From assembly GCF_018873765.1 (NCBI RefSeq), contig NC_057923.1:11482413-11546412 (forward strand): a stretch of DNA of 64,000 bases. Direction: 5' to 3'. This document shows, piece by piece, positions 22,601 to 33,087 of the stretch. The notes beneath the pieces were generated by a model that saw only the letters and a program-made list of their open reading frames with translations, was not told the origin of the DNA and did no database searches. The DNA comes from Telopea speciosissima (Eukaryota; Streptophyta; Magnoliopsida; Proteales; Proteaceae). Each line of letters begins with the position of its first letter. Position 1 is the stretch's first letter. The position numbers and the translations under genes were made by a program.

Positions 22601-25478
22601 CAAATTTCAACCGACATCTTGTATTCCTTTAATATCACACCATATTTCATTTTGACAAATTTTGAAACAGAATTATTTCGCAAAATCTTTAACTATGATA
22701 CTTCCATGTCTGTCTATGTCAGCTAAAGGTTGCAACTTATATGCAATTTGGGGGTCTGTGTGTGTAATTTAACTGCTTTTATTCCGCTTCATGCAGTTTG
22801 TTGCAGCATGTAAGAAACCTCCTGTGTTCTGTATCATCACTGAGTACTCATCAGGAGGCTCACTTAGAAAATACCTCCATCAGCAGGAGCCAAATTCCCT
22901 TCCACTAGATTTGGTTTTGAAATTTGCCCTTGATATTGCTCGCGGGATGCATTATCTTCATTCCCAGGGGATACTCCACCGGGACCTTAAATCTGAAAAT
23001 CTACTACTCGGTGAAGATATGAGTGTGAAGGTTGCTGATTTTGGGATCTCATGCTTAGAATCTGAGTGTGGCAGCAGAAAGGGGTTTAGAGGTACATACC
23101 GCTGGATGGCGCCTGAAATGATAAAAGAAAAACATCATACGAGGAAAGTTGATGTATACAGTTTTGGCATAGTCCTTTGGGAGCTTCTAACAGCATTGAC
23201 ACCTTTTGAGGGCTTGACATCAGAACAGGCTGCTTTTGCAGTCTCCGAGAAGGTATACTCACCTTAGTTCCTTGAGCATTGTTCATTTCTACATTAGTGC
23301 TAAATAAGAACTGTTACATGCACATGTGCAGAAATCGCCACCCTAAGCGGTTGTTGCTTCTAGAGTAGCTTGCCTATTGTTGTACCTGTATTTTCTGAAT
23401 TTAATGGGATTTAATTCCTATTATGCCTTATGGATATTTGGCCAACCAACTTTGTTAATGGAAATTGCCACAGCATAAAACTTTTGCTTACGGTATGTGC
23501 ACAGGCTAAAACTTGACCATTTAACATGTTTGTTTTTCTAAAACTACTACACAAACAAGTGTGCACCTTGGGTTGTTTCTCCATCATTTTTACCCCAAAC
23601 ATTTTAAGCCTTTTTTACCATAAAACATTCTGTAGAACCTGTAGAATGCCAGTATAGATAGTGAGCCACCTGTAAAAGAAAAAACCAAGTAGGAAACAGA
23701 GTTCTGACTTCCAAAAGCTCCCCCCCCCCCCCCACCTCCCCCACCTAAGCTATCCACCAAGTCTGCACTGTGAAGTAGCCTGATAAACTCAACTTTTCTC
23801 ACATTTGGATTGTGAAAAAGCTTGATTTTCAGGAGAAAATGATTTCTCACTTGTTGCATTACCCTCTGGAAAATGGATTGGGTGACATTCTGTCGGCCGG
23901 ATATATGCCCTTTCTTTTCTTTCCTTTTTCCAACCCAAACATGGAAAATTTTCTGAAGAAATTGCTCATTGTCTTCTCTTTTTTCTTTGTAACTTATCTT
24001 GTAGGCATCAAACATAGGAGAAAGAAGACTCTACCCAGATGGATCAGTGACACTCAGCTTATAAACTAAAAAGCTTGAAAATAGAGTACAAATCACTTAC
24101 TTGTAGCCCTAGAAAGTAATTTAAACTACTTTGTGAGAATGTGGATTCTCATACAAAGTCTACTAGTATAGTTATGGGGAGCAAATTCCTTGCCTCTGAT
24201 TTTTTTAGTTTTCTTACCTCTTTCATGAATTCTTTTATCACCAAGACTGGAAACTCTTAAATCAAATGAAGGGCAGGCTGTTTGGAGGGACTATTTGTCT
24301 TTATTCAAACCTAGAAAATTTCAAAATCTAAGTGCATGATGAACCTTCGCTATATCCTATAAGTACATAGTGTCATTAAATGTATCATTCCATCATTTAC
24401 TACTATAGCATCCTACAATGAAGCCGTAGATGTGACTCTTCAATCACCTCACAAGGTAACAAAGCCTGACATATTCATGCAGGAAAATTTCTAATTTGAT
24501 GTTTTGTTGAATTTCAAAATATAATTCTAGATCACTGTCTGCTTCGTAGCTTACATGGATTGGCAATCATGTTAGTGCATTTGTTATCAAAGTTCAACAT
24601 CTTATAAAGTTAGGTTGGTGCTTGCTCCATTGATCTCAGGGTTGCATGGTTCGTATCCTATTCCACCGGCGTACTGCTCTTACCGCCTTCTCCAAGGCTC
24701 TTGGATCTTTCTATGCCCAGCAGCTTAGCCTTCAATCTATAGTACTCGACTCAGTTAGACAAACTGATTGGGACGATGTTACTTCCCCTGAGAAAGTACA
24801 CAACTTTCTTCAGATTGCAGATTGTATCGAAGATCATTTAAAAGATGTTCTCTTCTATAAAGCATACAAAATTTGTTTATATTTAAAAGCAAAAGAAATC
24901 CTTCCCCGGGAAATATTTCCATTTCAGAACGAATAGATAACAAAAAGAAATGGCAAAAGCAAATCTGTGGAACTAGACCCTCAAAGTTCTAAAATATTAA
25001 ATGTGAATTAACATGAATGCACTGATAGAAGATGAAGCAATTTATGTGCAGATTGCCAGTTGAAGCACACTGCATATTTTGTTTGATGTTCAGATTGTAT
25101 GATTACTCAAGTAACATGAGAGACTCAATGCATATCTTTCCCATCTTCTGATTTCATGATTGATGGTTCACAATCTGCAAAATTCATTTTTTGCTTTCTG
25201 GTATCCTAATTTGGTTTTGGTTGATGCAGAATGCGAGGCCTCCATTGCCCTCCGCATGTCCAGTGGCATTAAGCTGTCTCATAAGTCGATGTTGGTCATC
25301 TAATCCAGATAAACGTCCTCACTTCGCTGAGATTGTTTCAATTCTTGAAAGTTACAGTGAATCCCTTGAACAGGATCCAACTTTTTTCACATCCTACAAA
25401 CCCCCTGAAAAACGTACTTTTCTGCGATGCATCCTGAAGTGTATAACTGTCCGTAGGTTCACTTCTTTAAAAGCCTAA
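19651..25478 (+). CDS. Raf-like (MAPKKK group C, HT1-type) protein kinase
   Basis: Three coding exons: 19651-20010, 22797-23252 and 25230-25478, with introns gtaagc..gcag, gtatac..gcag and the phase preserved. The product is 354 residues. It is a soluble Ser/Thr(/Tyr) kinase that transfers phosphate from ATP. Kinase landmarks are the glycine loop at about 60-74 (GNKFASGRHSRIYRG), VAIK with Lys84, Glu107 in the C-helix, HRDLKSEN with Asp183, DFG with Asp201 and GTYRWMAPE at about 219-227. The short N-terminus (MMNFQWFKQ, KLSLGEYKRAVSWSKYL) and the EEWSADLSQLYIGNKF lead-in place it with the Arabidopsis HT1-like clade, whose namesake controls stomatal response to CO2; its own role is not shown. 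The frame is open upstream to 19549, but residue 1 at 19651 matches the family start. All catalytic residues are present. Large introns hold repeats. Confidence 0.92.
21648..22623. mobile_element. TIR element in kinase intron 1
   Basis: The left end TTCAAGATTTCGGTT is the inverse of the right end AACCGACATCTTGTA at 13 of 15 positions, over a 976-bp noncoding body full of 'gaaatttcg' words. No clear target duplication was found, so the superfamily is undecided. A related stretch with 'ttcgaggcc(t/c)aaa(t/c)gg' lies downstream of the gene at about 25665-25930. Confidence 0.6.
24646..24936 (+). other. Unidentified 96-codon open frame in kinase intron 2
   Basis: The frame translates to a protein-like sequence (ALTAFSKALGSFYAQQLS, TDWDDVTSPEKVHNFLQIAD, CIEDHLKDVLFYKAY) with balanced composition and several plausible helices, unlike the low-complexity frames around it. 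It is preceded by a cag acceptor-like site at 24638-24640. I do not recognise the family. It could be a captured fragment of another gene or a chance frame. Confidence 0.25.
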
Positions 25479-27485
25479 CATTCTTATATGGAATTAATTA
25501 TGCAATAAGTTACCTTATTTTTCTTGAGTGGTTGCTTAATGTTAGGAACAAAAAGACTTTCTTCCATTATCAATGCATTTCCGTAGGTTCACTTCTGTTT
25601 TTTGTTGGTAGAAGACCGTAGGTTCACTTCTAAATACATTTGTTTTATGTAGAGCAAAGTTCTAAATCTCGGTTTCAAGATCAATTTTGACTCTGGCCAG
25701 ATGTATAGGGACAATACTAACGATACTAACCAGATGTATTACTTGTTGTGAAGGAATGCATTTTTTTTTTTACTTTTTCAGCAAAAAAAAATAAAAATTT
25801 GACTCTAGCCAAAACTAAGATTTCCCATATTTCAAACGAAACTAAGTCGAAAACTGGTATATTTTTGCAGCAAACTCGAAACCAAGGTTTTCGAGGCCCA
25901 AACGGGGCAATTATGAGAACCGGTTAAGAAGCCAAAATGATGGGTTATTTGGCCATTTCAAAAAGGTAGGGGAGAAGGGGAGGTTAAGAGTTCACTTGTA
26001 GGGGAGGGGGGAGGAATCAGAGGTTGAACTTCAAGCAAGAGCGTTGGAGTAAATAGGGGGGAAATTCGGGGGAGTGAGAAATTTTCCCTTAAAAATATTT
26101 AATTCACAACATATTTTCTTAATTGTGAATATTGGAGAAGTGGTAAGAAAGGATATGCATATGGTAGGGTTCGATTATAGTATGATCGCAGATAGACCCA
26201 TGGTGCCAATCCCTTGTAGGGGATATTCCTGAGATGTTGTTTTGACTACTGCTTAGACTTTTCTATTTAGTAATTTTATTCTATTTTTCTTTTTTTTCTT
26301 TTTTTTTTTTTTTTTTTTTTAAAATGATCTCTTCGGATCCATGTAGTGATCCCATTTAATTGGGATAAAGTTATGGTGGTTGTTGTTGTTGTGGTTTTCC
26401 ACAAGCTGCCACTGCCGGCATGTAATAGAACCCCCATGCCCAACAAATGGGGGCATGGGAGGGGACGCTTCATGGACTCATATGTCGGGGAGGAGAGGGA
26501 ATTCAAGAGGGCTGTACACATGAGATTATTAAGATAAAACAATATCCTTGTTCTCCAATCATAAGAACGAGTTATTGCTATAGAGGAGAAATAGGCTGAA
26601 TTGTGGTTTCTTTTTAGTAATCCTTCTTCTAACCAAAATTAGGATCGATTTTCCCTCCACCCATGGTGAATGAGATCCCATTCAATGAGAGACGGGAGAG
26701 GACAGAATGAGTATCGGGAGGATATTTTGAAACATACTAAAACCCTAGGATGGTAGGTGAACCATCCACGCTCTATGGGTGGAGGAAAACTTTGTCTCCA
26801 AAACTATATTAATTATTTGGGAGAGGGTTGTCGATGCTAGTGGTATTGGGAACCCACCATTCAGGGGGTGGACAATGGTCCTATAATAGGGTCAAGAGAG
26901 GAGAGAGAATGTCAAGAGAAAAAGAAAGAGAGGTGTTGGTGATGTTATAGCCTTGCTGCCAGCTAAAGAACCTTTTCATCAATTCTTTGTAATAAGTTTT
27001 CTTAGCTAGTATGTATTTTTATATTGTAAGGCTTTTGTGATTCTGTTATTAAATTAAATCTATCATTAGGAGAAAAAAAAGTTTTCTAGGCTTGAGTCTT
27101 GATAAGATTAGAGAGTTTCTTTAGTCTAACACCAATTTTTACCACCTGGAAGGGAGATGTAGCAATATGGATATCCAGAAAATGTTCAAGATGGCCACAT
27201 TATTAAATTTCATATTCAATTCTATCATACACCCTCCCCATATGTTGGCATCTTCCTTTTGACATTCAACTGTCTTGTCTGTCGACTATTTTTTTGTAAA
27301 AACTTTAATTTTTTCATTGAATTTTCAAAATTTTATTTTTCTAGCTTAAACTTAAGCTGAGGGAAGGAACCTCGTTCCAAGGTGGGTTAGGGGGAGTAGG
27401 AAGTTGTGGTGTTGATTCTGCTTGAGGGAGAGGGAACTTACTCGGGTAAAAATATGGAGTCTTATTTGAGTCGGATGATATATGA
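25479..27485. other. Repeat-rich intergenic DNA
   Basis: This holds a fragment of the 'ttcgaggcc' element (25665-25930), a T homopolymer at about 26292-26320, a MITE (26649-26790) and, at 27100-27300, a fragment of the family that also lies at 49830 and 53431 ('gatgtagcaatatggatatcca', '..gtcaa..cctccccatatgttggca'). I see no gene. Confidence 0.5.
26649..26790. mobile_element. MITE with 'CCTCCACCCATGG' ends
   Basis: The left end TTTCCCTCCACCCATGG and the right end CTATGGGTGGAGGAAA are inverted relatives. The body (gatcccattca.., gagagg.., aaaccctagga) is shared with 40673-40930, which carries a nested insertion. Confidence 0.7.
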
Positions 27486-27502
27486 CCAAGTCTCGTTATT
27501 TT

Positions 27503-29515
27503 TTTTGGTAAATGGAGAATTTATTGATGAGAGGGGGGAGTACCACCAGTAGCTTCAGCCACACACAGGTCTTGAAGCCACCGAATGGAATTGGGCCAAT
27601 CTGTGACGTACCCAAGCGACAGAGCCTTCCTGGCTAGAGCATCCGAAACAATATTCATAGCCCTAGGAACAAGGGAGAAAGAAATAGCAGAAAAAAAGGA
27701 TTTTAAATTGACCACATCAGCCACTAAGTTCTCCACCTCCCAACCTGGTGTTTTCCTGCCTTCGATAAAGAGAATAGCATCCTTACTATCCGAATCCACC
27801 AGCAAGTTGTTGAAGCCCAGCTCTAAAGCCAAAACGAGAGCACTACGAATAGCCATGATCTCTCCTTGGATAACTGAACCAAACATCTGAGGGAGGGAGT
27901 GCGCCCTTAATACAGCACCAGTGTGGTCTCTAAAAATCACTCCTAAACCTCCCCTGACTGCATCCTTAATGAATGCCACATCACAGTTCGCCTTCACAGC
28001 ACCCACCGGAGGGGGCAACCACTACAAGCAAAGCTGAGGACCACTGAACCTCGAGCCAGGCGAAGGGTCTCTGTGCCCAAGATCTGAAGGAACACCCGGT
28101 TTAAGCACAATGTTGTAAAACTCCAGATAAGCCGTATCAGCCATGTGGAGAACATCAGGTGGAGACCAAACCTTACCATTGAACACCTGTTCATTACGGA
28201 CGTGCCAAAGGTACCAACAAATAAAAGAGGCTCTTGAGAGAGACTTGCGAGCAAGCTTTTTGTCTTGATTTAACCAAGTATTCCAGCCTTGAGTCCAATC
28301 TTTCAAACACGGCCTATCAGCTGGAGGGTAAAATTGAAGAGGGCTTCCAAACCAAACGCTTCGAGCAAAGGGACAATAAAAAAGAATATGATCACCGGAT
28401 TCAGTTTGAGCCCCATATCTAGAACAATTCGAATCAACATTAACATGCAGAGCTTGAAGGCCATCACCCGAAGCAATAGCTTCATTACAAATACGCCACA
28501 GTAGAGCTTTAATTTTCGGGAGGGTATGCAAAGCCCAGATACGATTCCATACCTCATAAGGTGTGTGCTCCCATTGCCGAGATCTGAAAGTGGAAGCTCT
28601 AACCGATAGATCCTCCTCCTCCTTCTTTGCAAGCAGTTTATAGGCTGACTTGACTGAGAAACGCCCAGCTCTAGAAGCACCCCAGTATCTCTTATCTTCC
28701 CCAGAATTGAGACTAAGAGGAATTTTAAGAATTGCAGTCATATCAGAAGAATGAAAAATTGATTGTAACAGATTGAGATTCCAACTCCTGTTTGCATGAT
28801 CAATCAAATCTGCCACGACCATAAGACTGCACCCCTTCGGCTTTTGGAATTGCAGTTTTCCATTAGGTAGGGTCGGAACCCACCTATCATCCCAAATCCT
28901 AATTTTTGCACCATCCCCAACTCTCCAAATAAGCCCTTCCAAGAGAACATCACGGCCTACAAGCAGACTTCTCCAGCCCAAGAGGGGCGATTTCCCACCT
29001 TAGCCTCCAAAAATTCACAATGAAGGAAATAAATGGATTTTAAAAACTTTGCCCAGTGAGAGTCCGGAGAAGACCATAAACGCCAAACTACCTTCGCAAG
29101 GAGAGCACGGTTTTGGAGCTTTGAGTCTTTAAAACCTAACCCCCCTCTAGATTTAGGCCTACACAGCCGCTGCCAAGACATCCAATGGATTCTCTTCTTC
29201 TCATCAGAATCACCCCAATAAAAGTTTGCAGAAGCTTTCCTTAAAGAGTCATGAAAGGAAGAGGGGAGCTTGAAGTGGGAGCTGGCATAGTTTGCCATAG
29301 GAGCAATAGCTGCTTTAATTAACACCTCTTTCCCTGCATGAGATAGCAACTTACCCTTCCACCTTTGGAGCTTACTTAGAGTCTTCTCCTTAATGTCATT
29401 AAAAATATCCTTCTTGGCCACCCCAAAATGAGTAGGCAACCCCAGGTACTTTGTCGGGCCATCTCCATTCTTCACCTTGAGGATTCTGGCACCTTTTGAT
29501 TCTCTCATGGGTTTG
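27503..29515 (-). mobile_element. 5'-truncated L1-type LINE (end of RT, zf-RVT, RNase H)
   Basis: A perfect 17-bp duplication, CCAAGTCTCGTTATTTT, flanks the element (27486-27502 and 29516-29532), and a short A-tail on the minus strand sits at the 27.5-kb end, so this is a target-primed insertion. On the minus strand come the C-terminal part of the reverse-transcriptase ORF (KYLGLPTHFG, KLLSHAGKEVLIKA), the zf-RVT region (VGDGAKIRIWDDRW, LPKIKALLWRI) and an RNase H domain with its acidic residues (NCDVAF, GEIMAIRSA, LVDSDSKD, SDALARKA). The RT catalytic core and ORF1 are missing through 5' truncation. One frameshift lies near 28970, between RT and zf-RVT, and one in-frame TAG at 28022-28024 precedes RNase H. 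The copy is dead but fairly young. Confidence 0.93.
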
Positions 29516-29904
29516 CCAAGTCTCGTTATTTTATACCTTAGTCAAGTCTACATGACTTTTCATCAGATTTTTCAAAATTTTGACTTGATTCCGGAGACTC
29601 GCCCCAGTCAAAAACCCGATTTTCCAACTATAATATAGTAGACAATAAGCAGCTCCATCGAAAGTCTCGGAGCAACATTATAGCCCGTGTCGCTTACTCC
29701 AAATAGAGCAATTGATCAAGAAGAAATGGGAACTCCGAAATTACAAAAGAGAAGATGGAGAAGGGATAGAAATGGAAGAAAAACAACAATAACAAAATGC
29801 TTATTGCCGACCTAGAGATTGTGGAAGTCCTCCATACATCGATCTTTTTGGCTCTTGTCGGGTTTCGTGGAAGTCTAACATTAGATCAAAGAAGAGGTAG
29901 TAGC

Positions 29905-30090
29905 ATGGTTTAAGGAATCGATATCGGATCGGCTTGATCTACTAATACGATACCGATCCAAGGTAAAAATGTAAATAAAACCATTTCTTTTATCAAAATT
30001 AGAGGTTAAAACCGTATGATACAGGCCGATCCGGGTTTGTATCGTATCGGTATCTATCGAGACCGATCCCGATTTGGATAACTTGGGTTG
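29905..30090. repeat. Dispersed 'GGAATCGATATCGG' repeat
   Basis: 'catggtttaaggaatcgatatcgg' and 'gataccgatcc' words resemble those at 63430-63655 and less clearly at 545-600 and 38640-38700. It is a decayed nonautonomous element family with no coding content. Between here and the tRNA lies a palindromic MITE copy at about 30136-30250 (see 5421-5566). Confidence 0.5.
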
Positions 30091-30298
30091 TAGTGGTGTG
30101 CTCTATCTTGGCTTTTGTAATTGTATTAAGGGAAGTAGTTTTCTGTGTAGGCCAGCACTCCCATGTGTCTATCTCTCTCCTCCTCAAAACAAGGGAGAGA
30201 GGTCTCTTTTCATATGGAGAGGAGAGAGATAGACTCATGGACAATGAACTTTCTTGCTTGTATTAAATAAGCAATTGTGACTTTAAATTTTATTCATT

Positions 30299-30378
<80 letters not shown>
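30299..30378 (+). tRNA. tRNA-Leu (anticodon UAG)
   Basis: An 80-nt cloverleaf can be drawn. The acceptor GACAGTT pairs with AGCTGTC (one G:T), the discriminator base is A, the A-box is TGGCCGAGTGGT, the anticodon arm CCAGA/TCTGG carries the loop TTTAGGC with anticodon TAG, there is a long variable arm as in class II tRNAs, and the B-box is GGGTTCAAATCCC. A run of T residues 9 nt downstream provides the Pol III terminator. It does not resemble plastid trnL-UAG, so it is nuclear. No intron is present. Confidence 0.95.
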
Positions 30379-30381
<3 letters not shown>

Positions 30382-30654
30382 AATAACTTTTTTTTTAATT
30401 TTTTATAGGACTGATTGGATGCGGTTTTATCTGTGGCCCGTTCAAAAACCCATACAGATACTGGGTGAAAACTGTATGGGATATCTGATTTGATCTTATG
30501 TTTTGTTCTTTTAAAACGAACCGGTTGGGCACACTTTTAAGCTTTGTTTGACTGCAAAAAAAAATATTAAAAGAAGGGAAATGAAAATTTTAAGTATGAT
30601 TGTGCAAAAGTATTTTAAACGAGAGTAGAGAGTATCGATAATTGTAAGCATAAC

Positions 30655-31250
30655 TGAGCACCCTCTTTCTATAGCTCTCTCTTCATCATATGAAATGATC
30701 TCACTGCCCTTCCATATACGAAATCATTCTGTCACGCATCATCAGTTTGCTCTTCTATGCCACTTACTCAAAGAAAGCTCTCCCCAAAATTGATTGTAAC
30801 CTAAAGAGACATCATTGATGGTTTGGAGGAAAAACTTTCCCATAGTGTTAGAATACTATTTCCCTTTCTTTATTATATTTTCTTTCATAGTCTGACCATG
30901 TGGGATGCATATGGATGATTCTATTATTCTCTCTACCATTGGTGTGATGTACAGATTCCTCCCCATACCATCGTGTGAAACGGATCTTTATCCCCTCAAT
31001 TTACCTGGCCGTCAATTTCCTTAATTTTATTTAATAAGGGATACGAAAATGACCACCCTACCCCCTGCCTGACCGCACTGCCCGGGTGGATCCACCTCCC
31101 CCTATTAGATGGAATTGAGGAAATTAACGGGGAGGCAAATTGAGGAGATAATTTTCCGTGTGAAACCCCCTCTGGCCCTCTCCCTATTTTATTCTTTCAA
31201 AGGACTGGTAAATGGGGCTTTTATCTTTTGCCCAGCAGCCCATTAAGCTG
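30655..31250. repeat. Dispersed repeat, copy A (interrupted by a MITE)
   Basis: Sequence words in order ('atgaaatgatctcactgccctt', 'atacgaaatcatt', 'tatgccactt.ctcaaagaa', 'gacatcattgat', 'tctctaccattggtgtgatg', 'tcgtgtgaaa', 'cccagcagc') match copy B at 34976-36000. Copy A is interrupted at 30982-31157 where copy B is continuous, and copy B is interrupted at 35122-35733 where copy A is continuous. Confidence 0.85.
30982..31157. mobile_element. MITE with 9-bp target duplication (Mutator-like)
   Basis: GTGTGAAAC lies on both sides (30973-30981 and 31158-31166). The ends are inverted relatives around 'ATC.CCTCAATTT' with 'aatttcct' further in. The empty site is present at 35924-35932 in copy B of the host repeat. 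A 9-bp duplication is typical of Mutator-like elements. Confidence 0.85.
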
Positions 31251-31333
31251 GTTGTGGGCTGTGGACTATGGGCTTGGAGCATACAGTCCAGTCTGGTAAG
31301 TAGAAAGAGGCCAAACCGTGGCATCAAAATATT

Positions 31334-31379
31334 GTATATGATGTATGATGTATGATGTATGATGTATGATGTATGATGA
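31334..31379. repeat. TATGATG heptanucleotide microsatellite
   Basis: About six copies of TATGATG in tandem. From 31380 to 32511 I see only AT-rich DNA with no gene or clear repeat. Confidence 0.85.
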
Positions 31380-32511
31380 GGATTGGATATATGATTGATT
31401 AATTGAAGCAAAGGTGGGGTCCACATGTAGTGATATGAGGAATGGATGACTACCTTCTACTCTCATTACAAGATAACAATATTTAATTAAAGAACCACAT
31501 TAAAATAAAAAATAAAAAAACATTATATTAAAGAAATTTAAAATTAGGAATGTAAGAGTGATGGGGACATTTTAGTTGAAGATTGAATAGATATATTATT
31601 TTAAAATCATAAAATCAAATCAATCTCTATCACATCAAACGTTCCATTGATTTTCTTGTGATTGTTGGGATCTCAATATCTCATCAGGTTCACCATCACC
31701 CATAATATATTATTCTAATAAGACAAAATAACAATAATAATCATAGTAATAATAATTTATATCTATATTTATGTATTGTTATGTGGCAAAGTGAGCATTA
31801 TACTCACTCGGCATAGTGAAGTTTTAAAGGCAATCATTTTCTTTTTGAATTTAACACTTAGAAGGTACAAAAGAAACATCTTTTGTTTTTTTTGTTCAAA
31901 ATTTTCTGCTTTACAAATCTAGGGAACCTCTTAATAAGATTCAAACCACAAAGAAATTAGGCTCCCATTGAGTATTTAGAACGCAGCTTTCAGATATGTT
32001 GGTTGTAATGATATTTTTAAATGAGTATTCAAGGTAAATCAATCTGAGAACATCACCAATTCATGTCAAATTCAATTCATTAACAAAGTCCACTAAGACA
32101 CATTTTCGTTGCAATGATATTTTAGAGTGATTATCAGAACCTTCTCTCCCTTCATGAATTTGACACCCAAACTGAGATTTAAAAAAAAAAAAAAAACCTC
32201 AATAAGGAGTCCTAATATTTTAGAGTGCTTAACCCATTTCTTAAACAAATCAGAACATTCATAATCTCGGTTGTCTACCTAGTTTCTATTTAGTTAACCA
32301 ACGGTTTCCGGTTTTGAACTTAACCGAATTGGTAATAGAACCTATAAAATCAAAAGCACGTCGTTTATTTACAATGTGGTTTGGTTTGATCGTAAACGGT
32401 TGGTTCCGATTCCAACAATTGGTTTCGGTTTCGTTTTGATACCCTTAAATTGTGTTGCCTCCTTATGTTCGGTTCTAAGCCTTCTCCACCCCACTATGAG
32501 TGTATTCTGGT

Positions 32512-32894
32512 TAGGGGTGTCCAAAGTCGTCCCAAACCGATGAAATCGAACCAAATCTATCGAAATCAGTCAGTATCAAGTTTGATATAAGTTTATTGTA
32601 TCATGTTTTAGAATAGAGCTTTGCGACACCACATCCAAGCTAGATCGCACCAAAATCAATCTTAGAAAACTGAACTGAAACCAAACCCAAACCAATAAGA
32701 AATTAATATTAGACCGAAATTCATTAAAAACACACACACACACACACATTTTTTCATACTTAGGAATATATTTTCATGGTGTAACTGAACATGAACCAAT
32801 ATCGAACCAAATCGATGCATCTTTATTGGATCATGTTTTGGACACACTCATTCTCACCCCGAAACTGATGAAATCGACCGATTTGACATCCCTA
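32512..32894. mobile_element. hAT-type MITE, TAGGGGTGTC family
   Basis: The left end is TAGGGGTGTCCAAA and the right end TTTGACATCCCTA; the flanking 8-mers are ATTCTGGT and ATTGTGGT (7 of 8). The body is noncoding and contains a (CA)n run at about 32730-32748. It shares its ends with the gene-carrying element at 2676-3931. Confidence 0.8.
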
Positions 32895-32919
32895 ATTGTG
32901 GTATATGATGGTGCATGTT

Positions 32920-33087
32920 CTATTGCGGATTGGAATCGGCTGTTTCGACTCGGAATCAACCGAGGCCAATACCAATTAACCCGAATTCTTCGTTCAACGA
33001 GTCCGATCAAGTTAAGCCGAGTTCGATTGATTCTGATCAATTTCCGATCGAGTCTGGCCGACTCGAATCGATCCGACTGCACAATAG
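32920..33087. mobile_element. TIR element overlapping the 3' end of the UGT gene
   Basis: The ends are inverted relatives: CTATTGCGGATTGGAATCGG on the left, and on the opposite strand CTATTGTGCAGTCGGATCG at the right, both followed by '..CGACTCGG / CGAGTCGG'. The right end lies inside the reading frame of the glycosyltransferase and the stop codon at 33037-33039 lies within the element. Confidence 0.6.

Noticed and set aside
26276-26542. 88-codon minus-strand frame next to a T homopolymer
   Set aside because: Its tail is a Lys run from the homopolymer, and the rest matches no family and overlaps repeat-like DNA.
30299-30378. Plastid-derived tRNA insertion
   Set aside because: Acceptor and arm sequences differ from plastid trnL-UAG, and flanking DNA shows no plastid sequence.
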